Translations under genes and position numbers: made by a program
The notes under the pieces: model-generated
The model's database searches: none
Told to the model about the DNA's origin: nothing
Seen by the model: the letters and a program-made list of their open reading frames with translations, nothing else
Shown here: piece by piece, positions 52,351-61,169 of the stretch
Layout of the letters: each line of letters opens with the position of its first letter
Numbering within the stretch: the first letter of the stretch is position 1
Source of the DNA: Paenibacillus sp. 32352
GTDB taxonomy: Bacteria; Bacillota; Bacilli; Paenibacillales; NBRC-103111
Assembly (NCBI RefSeq): GCF_002042965.1
Contig: NZ_MZNT01000005.1
Location: 248,001 to 312,000, forward strand
Direction of reading: 5' to 3'
Length of the DNA: 64,000 nucleotides

Positions 52351-52390
52351 TTTTTGCCCATAAATTTCATATTTTTGTTCATTTTACAAA
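52351..52390. promoter_or_regulatory. Upstream block shared with the second orphan binding protein gene
   Basis: TTTTTGCCCATAAATTTCAT, then GTTCAT and TACAAA, resembles 55937-55969 (TTTTTGACCATAAAATTTAT, GTTCATGTACAAA) apart from a 6-base gap. Likely a shared activator site; an AraC regulator gene lies between the two genes. Confidence 0.45.
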
Positions 52391-52450
52391 GAAGGCAGAA
52401 ATAGCCTATAAAAAAATGCGGTTTTCATGCAATCGCTTACTTTCGGACGC

Positions 52451-52481
52451 AAAAATGGACCCCTGTTATCCGGGATCCATT
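52451..52481 (-). terminator. Terminator after the acetylesterase gene
   Basis: AATGGA-CCC with GGG-TCCATT (52454-52463, 52472-52481), followed on minus by TTTTT. Confidence 0.75.
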
Positions 52482-52580
52482 GAATGTGAGTTTGTCGACA
52501 AACTTGCAGAAACTGGGAATTAGTATCACAACCCGTTGGGATGCCCTCCCCCGGTCGTTACAGTTCTCAGGATGCACCTG

Positions 52581-53393
52581 CTATTTAATCACATGCCGGC
52601 TCAGAGGAAGCTGCAGCTCCACGATGCCTTCCACGACGAGCTTCGCCATTTCCAGCGCACCCCGTTCGGAAAAATGCGTATTATCCTGAACGCCTTCCGG
52701 ATAATTCGGGCTTTGCCCTGGCTCAAGATGCAAGAACAACTCTTTGGTTGCTTCGGGTCCCAGCTTCTCGAACAGCGCCTTGCTTTTGGCCGTCAAGTCG
52801 ATGACAGGAACCTTCAGTTCCTTCCCCAGCGATTTCATAGCTTCCGTGAAGAAACGATGGGAATCTTTAAGCCTCCCGTTGGCATCGAAGCCGTTGCGCT
52901 CCACCGGAGTGATCAGAACCGGTTCAGCCCCCTTGTTCCTGGCCCCGTCGATGTATTGCTTCAAAAAGCTCTTATACGTCGTATTCGGCTCCGTATACCT
53001 TGAAGGGTCCTCTTTCTTCTCATCGTTATGTCCGAACTGAATGAGCAGGTAATCCCCCTTGCCGATTTGCTCCAAGATCGGGTCCAGTCTGCCTTCGTCA
53101 ATAAAGCTCTTGGAGCTTCTTCCGGAGGAAGCCGCATTATGCACGTTCACCTGCTTGTCCAGCAGGCCTCCGATCATTTGTCCCCATCCCGCGCGAGGAG
53201 CCCGGTCCGCCGTGTAATTCGATACGGTGGAGTCGCCTGCCAAGTAAACCGTCATCTGTCGGGAAGCGGATTCCTCTCCCATGTTATGTACTGCATTGCC
53301 TTGCTCTTTCGAAGTCATTCCATCTCCACATCCTGTTATCCATAATAGCAGTAACAGCACCGTAATTCGGGCTGTCCGACCAAGCTTCATCAT
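52581..53393 (-). CDS. rhgT: Rhamnogalacturonan acetylesterase lipoprotein (SGNH family, RhgT/YesT-like)
   Basis: A 270-residue cell-surface esterase. A short signal ends in WITGC (lipidated Cys near residue 21). SGNH blocks: VYLAGDSTVSNYT with catalytic Ser, GWGQMIGGLL (Gly), LLIQFGHNDEKKEDP (Asn) and DNTHFSERGA (Asp, His). It removes acetyl groups from RG-I so that lyases can act. The frame opens to 53525, but GGAAGGG before ATG 53393 and the lipoprotein signal fix the start. Divergent from an AraC regulator. Confidence 0.92.
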   Translation of the reverse strand: MMKLGRTARITVLLLLLWITGCGDGMTSKEQGNAVHNMGEESASRQMTVYLAGDSTVSNYTADRAPRAGWGQMIGGLLDKQVNVHNAASSGRSSKSFIDEGRLDPILEQIGKGDYLLIQFGHNDEKKEDPSRYTEPNTTYKSFLKQYIDGARNKGAEPVLITPVERNGFDANGRLKDSHRFFTEAMKSLGKELKVPVIDLTAKSKALFEKLGPEATKELFLHLEPGQSPNYPEGVQDNTHFSERGALEMAKLVVEGIVELQLPLSRHVIK

Positions 53394-53524
53394 ATCGCAC
53401 CCTTCCAAGCTGCCGCAAGATGTCTGAATCCACTGCGTTGACATCCCCGGTTCATTTGTTATTCTTGTACATAGCAGGCCCGGTGACAGCGCTTGCTTAC
53501 GATTCCCTGGGGAGGCGGCTCTCA

Positions 53525-54349
53525 TTGCACAGCAATTTCTCCATATCTGTCGCTAAACGGGCAGAGACATACAATTTTATCAAATATCACTACCATAATT
53601 TCTACGAGATCTATTATCTGTTAGCCGGGGAACGCAGATATTACATTGAGGATAGAACGTTCCTGGTCAAAAAGGGCTCCCTCGTATTCATCAACAAAAA
53701 TCAGCTCCACAAAACGATGGAGGGCTCGCATCCCGAGCATGAGCGGATCGTCCTCTATTTCAGCGACGCTTTCATCAAGCCATTCCTGCAAGAGCAGCCC
53801 GACCTGCTGCTGCCCTTTCAAGAAAGCTGTCTGCTGGAGCTGAACCTTCAGGAGCAGAGCCGCATCGAGCATATAATGCTCGAATTGATTCGCGAATATG
53901 GCAATACGGGCCTGCACGGACGGGAGCTGTATTTCAAAACGCTCGTCGTACAGCTGCTGCTGTTCTCGATCCGCAAGCTTTCCGAGAGCTCGGAAGTGCC
54001 TCATAGCCGGCTTCATCGCACGATTTTGACGGTGCTTGATTATTGCGGATTGCATTATCACGAGCCGATAAGCTTGCATTCCGTCGCAGAGCGGTTTCAT
54101 GTCAGCGACTCGTATTTAAGCCGGTTGTTCAAGCAGCATACGGGCTTTCATTTTACGGAATATATCCATGCCTTTCGAATTCGTGAAGCGCAGAGGCTGA
54201 TTAAGGAGACCGGGCTCAAGATGACCGACATTGCCGAACAGGTCGGCTATATTAACACGACTCATTTTAACCGCAAGTTCAAGCAAGTCGCCCGGATGTC
54301 GCCTTCCGCCTACAAGAAAATGATTAAATCCGTGAATTCTGGAACCTGA
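53525..54349 (+). CDS. AraC-family regulator (divergent from the acetylesterase)
   Basis: A 274-residue regulator. Cupin sensor with HYHNFYEIYYLLAGERRYYI (core FYEIYYLLAGERRYYIEDR, about residues 25-43) and KTMEGSHPEHERIVLYF; C-terminal double helix-turn-helix (SLHSVAERFHVSDSYLSRLFKQHTG and KMTDIAEQVGYINTTHFNRKFK, quoted as cores VAERFHVSDSYLSRLFK and AEQVGYINTTHFNRKFK). A frame opens at ATG 53420 without a ribosome site; a TTG at 53525 has GGGGAGG 9 bases upstream and fits the family N-terminus, so I prefer it. Probably controls rhgT and the orphan binding proteins. Confidence 0.85.
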   Translation: MHSNFSISVAKRAETYNFIKYHYHNFYEIYYLLAGERRYYIEDRTFLVKKGSLVFINKNQLHKTMEGSHPEHERIVLYFSDAFIKPFLQEQPDLLLPFQESCLLELNLQEQSRIEHIMLELIREYGNTGLHGRELYFKTLVVQLLLFSIRKLSESSEVPHSRLHRTILTVLDYCGLHYHEPISLHSVAERFHVSDSYLSRLFKQHTGFHFTEYIHAFRIREAQRLIKETGLKMTDIAEQVGYINTTHFNRKFKQVARMSPSAYKKMIKSVNSGT

Positions 54350-54409
54350 ACAGACGGAACGGGCTGCCCGCTTCGTCCTTAATTTGCACTATTTCTTCAC
54401 TCAAAGTGC

Positions 54410-55738
54410 CTATTTCTTCAAGGCTGAAGCTATCGCTTTATCCGCTTCCTCCTGCGCCTTTCTTAGAAGGCTGTTAACATCCAGCTCTCCTGTGTATAGA
54501 GAGGGGATCAGATCGGTCAGCTGCTTCTCGCCCGTATTTTCATAAGGCCCTTTAGCCGGAGTTGCCGCAAACTTATGGTAATACACAGCGCCCCAATTCA
54601 CTTTTTTCGCATAGTCCGCACCAAGCGCCTTCTTCACCTCCGGCGTGGTTAATGCGCTGATCGTTCCAGCCTTGGACAGCGTAAGCTGAAATTCATCGGA
54701 CGTTAAATAGTTCAGTACCTTCATAGCTGCGTCCTTCTCTTTGCTTGTGTTGGAGATACAGATATAATTCGGGTACACCTGAGCCGCCATACCAGGAACC
54801 TCCTTATAGGTCGGGACGGACACCATATCCCAATTCATTTCATCCATCCCCGGGAAGAAGGCCGTATCCGTGAAAAATACCCACATAGCAATATTGCGGT
54901 CCTTAATGAATTGGTCCATGCCAGGCAGCTTATTCTTATTATTCCTCACATAATCGCTAAACCCCGGCTCCTCCAGCTGCCCATTAAAAATCGTCGTCAA
55001 AATCGTCTTCCACCTGCCGTCACCCAATGTGGATTTGTTCGTCTGAACATCAACATAAGGAAGGGAGAAGGGACTCAGCTTCAGCACATGTCCGGTGGAG
55101 GTAACCAGACCCAAATATTGAATTCCGTCTTCTTTTCTGCTCAGCTGCTTGGCAACGCCGAATACTTCATCCCAAGTCATCCCGTCCCTCGGATAGGGAA
55201 CCCCGAATTTATCGAAAATATCCTTGTTATACATCAGGGACATCGCCTGCATGGAGCTGGGTAGACCGTACAGCTGCCCTCCGGCCATCGCCTTCATGGC
55301 ATCAAGCGCCACGGGTTCGAACCGGTTCAGGTCGACACTTTCCTTCTTGATCAGCGGACTGATATCAAACCCCAGCCCGGGGTTTATGACCCCGTCAATC
55401 AAGCTTGACAGCGATTCGAACATCAAATCGATCGGAGTGCCTGCCGTCACCATATCCTGCGTGTTAATTTTACTGCCCCTCTGCTGCATAAAATTGAACG
55501 TGTAGTTCGGGAACTTCTCCTTCAAATATTTTCCGTACAGTTGATCAAACTGCTCTGTCGTCAACCCTGCTCTTGAAGTGACACTTAGTTTGACAGGTTT
55601 ATCCGCTGCCTCCTCTGTCCTAGGCAAGCCGACCACATCCCCCGCCGGGGCGCCTGTTGAACTGCAGCCTGCCAGCAAGGTCATGAGCATGGATGCCGTC
55701 AAGCCGACGGAGCATGGTAAAGAGATTATTTTGTTCAT
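54410..55738 (-). CDS. Orphan ABC sugar-binding lipoprotein, paralogue
   Basis: A 442-residue solute-binding protein, family 1, clearly paralogous to 50937-52259. Lipobox LLAGC (Cys near residue 25); MYNKDIFDKFGVPYPRDGMTWDEVF matches the paralogue's equivalent segment (core NKDIFDKFGVPYP). No permeases or ATPase nearby. Convergent with the AraC gene, 60 bases apart. GGGGTTTTATCG before ATG 55738 gives a moderate ribosome site. Confidence 0.9.
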   Translation of the reverse strand: MNKIISLPCSVGLTASMLMTLLAGCSSTGAPAGDVVGLPRTEEAADKPVKLSVTSRAGLTTEQFDQLYGKYLKEKFPNYTFNFMQQRGSKINTQDMVTAGTPIDLMFESLSSLIDGVINPGLGFDISPLIKKESVDLNRFEPVALDAMKAMAGGQLYGLPSSMQAMSLMYNKDIFDKFGVPYPRDGMTWDEVFGVAKQLSRKEDGIQYLGLVTSTGHVLKLSPFSLPYVDVQTNKSTLGDGRWKTILTTIFNGQLEEPGFSDYVRNNKNKLPGMDQFIKDRNIAMWVFFTDTAFFPGMDEMNWDMVSVPTYKEVPGMAAQVYPNYICISNTSKEKDAAMKVLNYLTSDEFQLTLSKAGTISALTTPEVKKALGADYAKKVNWGAVYYHKFAATPAKGPYENTGEKQLTDLIPSLYTGELDVNSLLRKAQEEADKAIASALKK

Positions 55739-55768
55739 CGATAAAACCCCTTTCAGTGTTGGTGGTAT

Positions 55769-55783
55769 GTAAGCGCTTCATAT
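55769..55783. promoter_or_regulatory. AAGCGCTT operator-like palindrome before the second orphan binding protein
   Basis: TATGTAAGCGCTTCATA at 55766-55782, extended dyad symmetry around AAGCGCTT (55771-55778), 32 bases from the start codon. Matches the site at 52291-52298. Confidence 0.5.
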
Positions 55784-56140
55784 TGATTTTTAGAACAAGG
55801 TGCTTTTCTATGATTAGATCTTTATCAGAATCACACCCTCCTAATTTATGGAATTGAAAAACTATGCTTCACATTGTAATCAAATTCATTCCGGCAACTC
55901 TAGGCTCATTTTTGTTATTCGGCTGAAAGTTTGCTATTTTTGACCATAAAATTTATGTTCATGTACAAAATCAGAACGATTAGATTAAATAAAATTACAA
56001 ATTTTTGTCGTTATCCTTGTATTATTTATTATTTTTGTCATGGCCCATGGGCATCTGTAGTATAGAAAACAATAATAACCACGCAATCCATGGCTGAAGC
56101 AGAACCTGTTACTTCACGGTGGCCTCGTAGCTTCCAATGC
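55784..56140. other. AT-rich intergenic region with the second shared upstream block
   Basis: About 350 bases without a credible gene. It contains the promoter region of the second orphan binding protein, including the block at 55937-55969 that resembles 52351-52390. No RNA gene or repeat recognised. Confidence 0.5.
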
Positions 56141-56180
56141 AAAAAAAGACCCGTCCCCGCATCAGCGGAGCCAGGTCTTG
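56141..56180 (-). terminator. Terminator after the ABC exporter operon
   Basis: AAGACC/GGTCTT outer stem (56147-56152, 56174-56179) with an inner CGC/GCG stem, seven T on minus. Confidence 0.8.
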
Positions 56181-56190
56181 ATTTGAGGCT

Positions 56191-58071
56191 CTAGTGAGAG
56201 CCTTCCATATTACGAAACTGATTATAGAACATTTGATAGTAGGTGCCTTGACGCTCGATAAGCTTGTCGTGGCTTCCCTGCTCCACAATCTCGCCATGAT
56301 CGATGACCATGATCGAATCGGCATCCCTTATCGTATTCAATCTGTGTGCGATAATGAAGCTGGTTCTGCCCTCCATAATCTTCAGCAGGGCATCCTGTAT
56401 ATGCAGCTCGGTCCGTGTATCAATGCTGCTCGTCGCTTCATCCAAGATCAGAATGGACGGCTTTACCAAGATGACCCGGGCGATAGCGAGCAGCTGACGC
56501 TGCCCTTGGCTTAAATTGCCTCCATTCTCGGACAGCTCCGTATCATACTGCTTGGGCAGTCTCTTAATAAAGGCATCGGCATTGGCCATCTTGGCCGCCA
56601 TCTCCACTTCTTCGTCCGTAGCATCCGATTTGCCGTATTTGATATTTTCCTTAATCGTCCCCGAAAATAAATAGGTATCCTGAAGCACGATCCCGAAGCA
56701 TCTTCGCAGACTGTCCCGGGTATATTCCTTAATGTCACGGCCATCAATATAGATGGTGCCGGACGGAATGTCATAAAACCGGGTAATCAGGTTCACGATC
56801 GTCGTCTTCCCCGCACCGGTCGGACCGACCAGTGCCGTACTGCTTCCCTGCGGGGATTCAAAGCTGATATTCTTTAAGATGGGAACATCCGCTCTGTAGC
56901 CGAAGGTCACATTATCGAAGACTACATGCCCTTTCGTATCCTTCAGCTCGATAGCGTCAGGCGAATCGGCCGGCTCCTCCTTCTCGTCCAGGACTTCAAA
57001 CACGCGCTCAGCGCCTGCAACCCCGGACTGGAGAATATTGTACGTATTCGCCATTTCATTAAGCGGCCGTACGAATTGACGCGAGTAGCTGAGGAAGCTG
57101 GCGATAACCCCGACCGTAATGTGTCCTTTGACAGCCAGTACGCCTCCGACGATCGCAACAGCCGCGAAGCCGATGTTATTGATAACGGCAAGCAGAGGCA
57201 TCAGGAAGCCGGAAAAAATTTGCGCCTTTAGCCCCACCTCATACAGCTTATCATTCACGGAATTGAATTCGTGAATCGCCTTCTCCTCATGGTTGAATGC
57301 CTTAACGACATGAATGCCGGAAATCGTCTCCTCGATATGGCCGTTCAGCTTGCCCAGCTGGGCCTGCTGCTCCTTGAACAGTACGCTGGTTCTCTTCGTT
57401 ATCGTCTTGCCTAGAATGTAAACCAGCGGCACGGTGATGAGTGTAGCCAAAGTCAGCAGCGGACTTAAAATGATCATCATCGTCAAGGATCCGACAATCG
57501 CAATCGTCCCCGACATCAATTGGGTGGTGGATTGCGAGATCGTATTGCTCACGTTATCGATATCGTTGGACAGTCTGCTCATGACTTCCCCATGCGGTCT
57601 GGAATCGAAGAAGGACAAGGGCAGCTTCTGCAGCTTGGCGAACAGTGTCGTTCGCAGGTTACCTACGATCCGCTGTGATACCCCGGCCATAAACCAGCTC
57701 TGCAGGAATGTCAGCACGCCGTCCGTCAAGTACGCCGCAACCAGAGCCAGGATCATCATCTCAAGCATTTGAAAGTGAACCGAGCCGTTGGAGGCGGTCA
57801 TGGAATCGACCGCCTTCCCGATAATGTACGGGCCGGTCAAAGTAACCAAGGCGTCCACCAGAATAAAGAGGAATACGACGGCCAGCATCCTCCGCTGGGT
57901 ACCGACGAATTTCCATATTCTGCGCAGAGTCGCCTTGAAATTTTTCGGCTTGACGACCGGACCTCCCCGCCCGCCGGGGCGCGGACCAAAGCCGCCGGGT
58001 CGTCCTGCCTGCAGCATAGGAACTTCCTGCGGCGGTTGATTGTCTCTGGAAGTGTCATTAGGCTTCGACAT
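56191..58071 (-). CDS. ABC exporter half-transporter, catalytic-site subunit
   Basis: A 626-residue fusion of a six-helix membrane domain (about residues 60-350) and an ATPase domain. The N-terminus carries a Gly/Pro/Arg-rich cytoplasmic tail (GGFGPRPGGRGG, about residues 26-37). ATPase: Walker A GPTGAGKTT, signature LSQGQRQ, Walker B LILDEATSSID with catalytic Glu, switch AHRLNT. It overlaps the partner gene by 14 bases; together they form a heterodimeric exporter of the multidrug/lipid type, substrate unknown. AAGGAGG before ATG 58071. Confidence 0.92.
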   Translation of the reverse strand: MSKPNDTSRDNQPPQEVPMLQAGRPGGFGPRPGGRGGPVVKPKNFKATLRRIWKFVGTQRRMLAVVFLFILVDALVTLTGPYIIGKAVDSMTASNGSVHFQMLEMMILALVAAYLTDGVLTFLQSWFMAGVSQRIVGNLRTTLFAKLQKLPLSFFDSRPHGEVMSRLSNDIDNVSNTISQSTTQLMSGTIAIVGSLTMMIILSPLLTLATLITVPLVYILGKTITKRTSVLFKEQQAQLGKLNGHIEETISGIHVVKAFNHEEKAIHEFNSVNDKLYEVGLKAQIFSGFLMPLLAVINNIGFAAVAIVGGVLAVKGHITVGVIASFLSYSRQFVRPLNEMANTYNILQSGVAGAERVFEVLDEKEEPADSPDAIELKDTKGHVVFDNVTFGYRADVPILKNISFESPQGSSTALVGPTGAGKTTIVNLITRFYDIPSGTIYIDGRDIKEYTRDSLRRCFGIVLQDTYLFSGTIKENIKYGKSDATDEEVEMAAKMANADAFIKRLPKQYDTELSENGGNLSQGQRQLLAIARVILVKPSILILDEATSSIDTRTELHIQDALLKIMEGRTSFIIAHRLNTIRDADSIMVIDHGEIVEQGSHDKLIERQGTYYQMFYNQFRNMEGSH

Positions 58072-59800
58072 TCCTATGCGCCTCCTTCCCCATTTGCGAT
58101 AAATAGATTTCTTGATATACCTGGCAGCTTCTCATCAGCTCATCGTGCTTGCCTATGCCGACAACCTCGCCTTGATCGAGCACGACGATTTTATCGGCAT
58201 CCATAACCGATGAAATTCTCTGCGCGATAAGAATGCAGGTAAGGCCCTGCGTGTACTTCTTGAGCCCCTCCTTGATTCTCGCTTCCGTCGCCGTATCTAC
58301 AGCGCTTGTACAGTCGTCCAGAATAAGAATTTCCGGCTTTCTGACCAGAGCTCTTGCAATGGAAACCCGCTGCTTCTGACCTCCGGAGAAGTTGACTCCG
58401 CGCTGGCCGAGCCGGGTCTCATATCCTTCCGGAAACGAGGTAATGAACGGGTGGGCCTCCGCAATTTCCGCCGCTTGGATAATTTCCTCCATCGTCGCGT
58501 CTTCTTTGCCCCACCGAATGTTTTCCGTCACCGTCCCTGTGAACAGCACGGTTTTCTGGGGAACGATCGCGATTTTCTCCCTTAGCTTGGCCGGATCGAT
58601 CCGGGTCACATCCACTCCGTTTACCTTTACGGTACCCGAGGTGGCGTCATAGAATCTCGGGATCAGCCCGACGAGGCTGCTTTTGCCCGATCCGGTGGAG
58701 CCGATGATGCCCACGGTTTCGCCCGGCATGCAGGTCATCGTTACCCCTTTGACCACCGGGTCGCCGGAAGCCCCTTCATAGGAAAAGCTGACATTTTCAA
58801 AATCCACTCTGCCGCTTAGCTGCGGGTTTAACTGCGTATCCGGCTTCCAGGTCATCCTGGACTGCTGATCAAATACTTCCCCGATCCGCTGGGCTGAGGC
58901 TTTGGCCCGGATGAACATATTGAACACCATGGAAATCGTCATTAAGGAAAACAAAATTTGCGTCATATAGTTAATAAACGCAATAATATGTCCGACCTGT
59001 ATACTTCCGTTCGAGACCCCCAATCCCCCGAACCACAGCACCGCAATAATCCCGATATTGACCGTCAGCATGATGGCCGGGTTGAAGATGGACATGGCCC
59101 GCATCGCTTCAATGGAGCGCGCCTGGTACGTCTCGTTCACATGATGAAACTTGTCGACCTCATAGTCGAACCGGTTGAAGGCTTTGACGACGCGCACTCC
59201 GGACAAATACTCCCTCATCACGCCGTTGACGGAATCCAGTGCCTTCTGCACCCGGATAAACCGGGGGAATCCGATCTTCATGTTCAAGGCTATGAGAATT
59301 CCGACTATGGGAACCACTACAGCCAACACGATCGACAGCTGAGGATTCAGACGTGTAGCCATAATCAAACTGCCTATACACAACAAGGGGGCTTTTACGA
59401 AAATCCGCATCAGACCGTTTGTAAAATTCTGCACTTGAGTCACATCGTTCGTTAAGCGAGTGATTAAGGAGGCTCTCTCAAATTGGTCGATGTTCTCAAA
59501 TGAAAGCGTTTGTATTTTGGCAAATAAATCTTTTCTAAGCTCCGCCCCGAACTTCTGCGATACGCGGCTGGCCAAAATGTTGCGCCCTGTTGCCGCCAAC
59601 GCGCCGAGGAATGTGATCAGCAGCATAAATCCGCCCATGCTCAGAACATAATTCATGTCATTGCCGGCTACGCCCACATCCACGATATGTGACATCACCG
59701 TGGGCAGAGTCAAATCCGCCAAGGCTTCACAGGTTAAAAATAAGACCGCAATCGTAAACAGCTTCCAATACTTACGAACGTATTTTTTAAAGAACGACAA
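58058..59800 (-). CDS. ABC exporter half-transporter, degenerate-site subunit
   Basis: A 580-residue half-transporter. Six membrane helices (about residues 15-310) and an ATPase with Walker A GSTGSGKSS, signature FSGGQKQ and Walker B LILDDCTSAVD, where the catalytic Glu is replaced by Asp. The switch His is replaced too: AQRISS instead of AHR. Such substitutions define the non-catalytic site of asymmetric heterodimeric exporters. The start is a TTG at 59800 with AGAGGAAG upstream. First gene of the two-gene operon. Confidence 0.92.
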   Translation of the reverse strand: MSFFKKYVRKYWKLFTIAVLFLTCEALADLTLPTVMSHIVDVGVAGNDMNYVLSMGGFMLLITFLGALAATGRNILASRVSQKFGAELRKDLFAKIQTLSFENIDQFERASLITRLTNDVTQVQNFTNGLMRIFVKAPLLCIGSLIMATRLNPQLSIVLAVVVPIVGILIALNMKIGFPRFIRVQKALDSVNGVMREYLSGVRVVKAFNRFDYEVDKFHHVNETYQARSIEAMRAMSIFNPAIMLTVNIGIIAVLWFGGLGVSNGSIQVGHIIAFINYMTQILFSLMTISMVFNMFIRAKASAQRIGEVFDQQSRMTWKPDTQLNPQLSGRVDFENVSFSYEGASGDPVVKGVTMTCMPGETVGIIGSTGSGKSSLVGLIPRFYDATSGTVKVNGVDVTRIDPAKLREKIAIVPQKTVLFTGTVTENIRWGKEDATMEEIIQAAEIAEAHPFITSFPEGYETRLGQRGVNFSGGQKQRVSIARALVRKPEILILDDCTSAVDTATEARIKEGLKKYTQGLTCILIAQRISSVMDADKIVVLDQGEVVGIGKHDELMRSCQVYQEIYLSQMGKEAHRNVEA

Positions 59801-59946
59801 GGCCCTGTTCTTCCTCTCTTAATTTATTTAGCTTCCCTATATAAAACATACTCCTTTCAAACCAAATTGTCACTTCATTTTTCGCACAATTTGTTTGTAG
59901 TATAATGAGATTCATAGCAGCCCATATCAAAGGAGGACCTGGCCTT

Positions 59947-60909
59947 ATGAACATTGTTGTGCTGGACGGATATACCTTGAACCCCGGAGACTTGAGCTGG
60001 GATAAAATCTCCCGGCTTGGACTTACCACCATCTATGACCGGACTCCCGCCGAGCTCATTGTAGAACGGGCGGCGGATGCCGAAATCATATTGACGAACA
60101 AAACGCCTCTGTCGGCAGCAACGCTCGAGAAGCTTCCCAAGCTTCGTTATATCGGCGTTCTGGCAACGGGCTACAATATTGTAGATATCCATGCCGCCCG
60201 GGAGAAGGGCATCCCCGTGACCAATATCCCTACCTACGGAACGCATTCAGTTGCCCAATTCGTCTTCGCTATGATATTGGAGCTGTGCCACCGTATAGGC
60301 CGCCATGATGAGGCCGTTAAAGCTGGAGAATGGACAAGCAGCATCGACTTCTGCTTTACGAAATCGCCGCTTATCGAGCTGTCCGGCAAAACCATCGGCT
60401 TGATCGGCCTGGGCAAAATCGGCACTCAGACCGCCCGCATCGCCCAGGCGATGAATATGCGGGTCTTGGCCGTAGGCAGCGGTCGCAGCCGTCCTCAACC
60501 CGTCGAAGGAGTCGAATGGACGGATATGGAAACGCTGCTTCGAGCCTCGGATATCGTGAGCCTTCACTGCCCGCTGACCCCGGATACAGAGCAGCTTATC
60601 AACCGCGAGCGGCTTGCTTGGATGAAGCCCACCGCCTTCTTGATCAACACGGCGAGAGGCGGCCTCATTCACGAACAGGACCTGGCGGATGCGCTGAATG
60701 GGCAAGCCATTGCCGGCGCGGCGCTGGATGTGCTGTCCGTCGAGCCTCCTCCAGCCGATAACCCGCTGCTGACAGCGAGAAATTGTATTATTACCCCGCA
60801 TATCGCATGGGCTACCCAGGAGGCTCGCGCCAGACTTATGGACACAGCCGCTTATAATGTCGCTGCTTTTCTGGAAGGCAAGCCCGTCCATATCGTTAAT
60901 GGAATATGA
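59947..60909 (+). CDS. D-2-hydroxyacid dehydrogenase (glycerate/hydroxypyruvate-reductase-like)
   Basis: A 320-residue NAD(P)-dependent dehydrogenase. KLRYIGVLATGYNIVDI (substrate loop), IGLIGLGKIGTQTARIA (Rossmann loop), NTARGGL (catalytic Arg), DVLSVEPPP (Glu) and ITPHIAWAT (His) are all present and resemble hydroxypyruvate or glyoxylate reductases. The frame opens at 59905, but AAAGGAGG 10 bases before ATG 59947 fixes the start. A TATAAT -10 lies at 59901-59906. Divergent from the ABC exporter. Confidence 0.9.
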   Translation: MNIVVLDGYTLNPGDLSWDKISRLGLTTIYDRTPAELIVERAADAEIILTNKTPLSAATLEKLPKLRYIGVLATGYNIVDIHAAREKGIPVTNIPTYGTHSVAQFVFAMILELCHRIGRHDEAVKAGEWTSSIDFCFTKSPLIELSGKTIGLIGLGKIGTQTARIAQAMNMRVLAVGSGRSRPQPVEGVEWTDMETLLRASDIVSLHCPLTPDTEQLINRERLAWMKPTAFLINTARGGLIHEQDLADALNGQAIAGAALDVLSVEPPPADNPLLTARNCIITPHIAWATQEARARLMDTAAYNVAAFLEGKPVHIVNGI

Positions 60910-60927
60910 TCAGGCTAGGTATTGTGC

Positions 60928-60953
60928 CGGACTCCCTTGGATGTCCGGTTTTT
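60928..60953 (+). terminator. Terminator after the hydroxyacid dehydrogenase gene
   Basis: CCGGAC/GTCCGG stem (60928-60933, 60943-60948) followed by TTTTT. Confidence 0.85.
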
Positions 60954-61169
60954 GCCGTGGAGACCGCTGTGTATCGCCGAGATCGCTGCAACAGTAGAAG
61001 GAAGAATGCGGGAAGGAGGTCTGCTGCATGGCTTGCGAGGATTTCATTTAGCTTGCAGATCAGCTGAGTTACTTAACTTAAGGTAACTAAATGAGGTAAA
61101 GTTGCGTACTTCTCCCTTCCCGGCATTGAAGGTATAATAGCTCCAGAAACCTAGAAGGAGTGAGCTTCC

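Noticed and set aside
61064..61113. Partial palindrome GTTAC...GTAAC upstream of the aldo/keto reductase
   Set aside because: Short arms in a low-complexity TTAA-rich stretch, no matching site elsewhere in the window.
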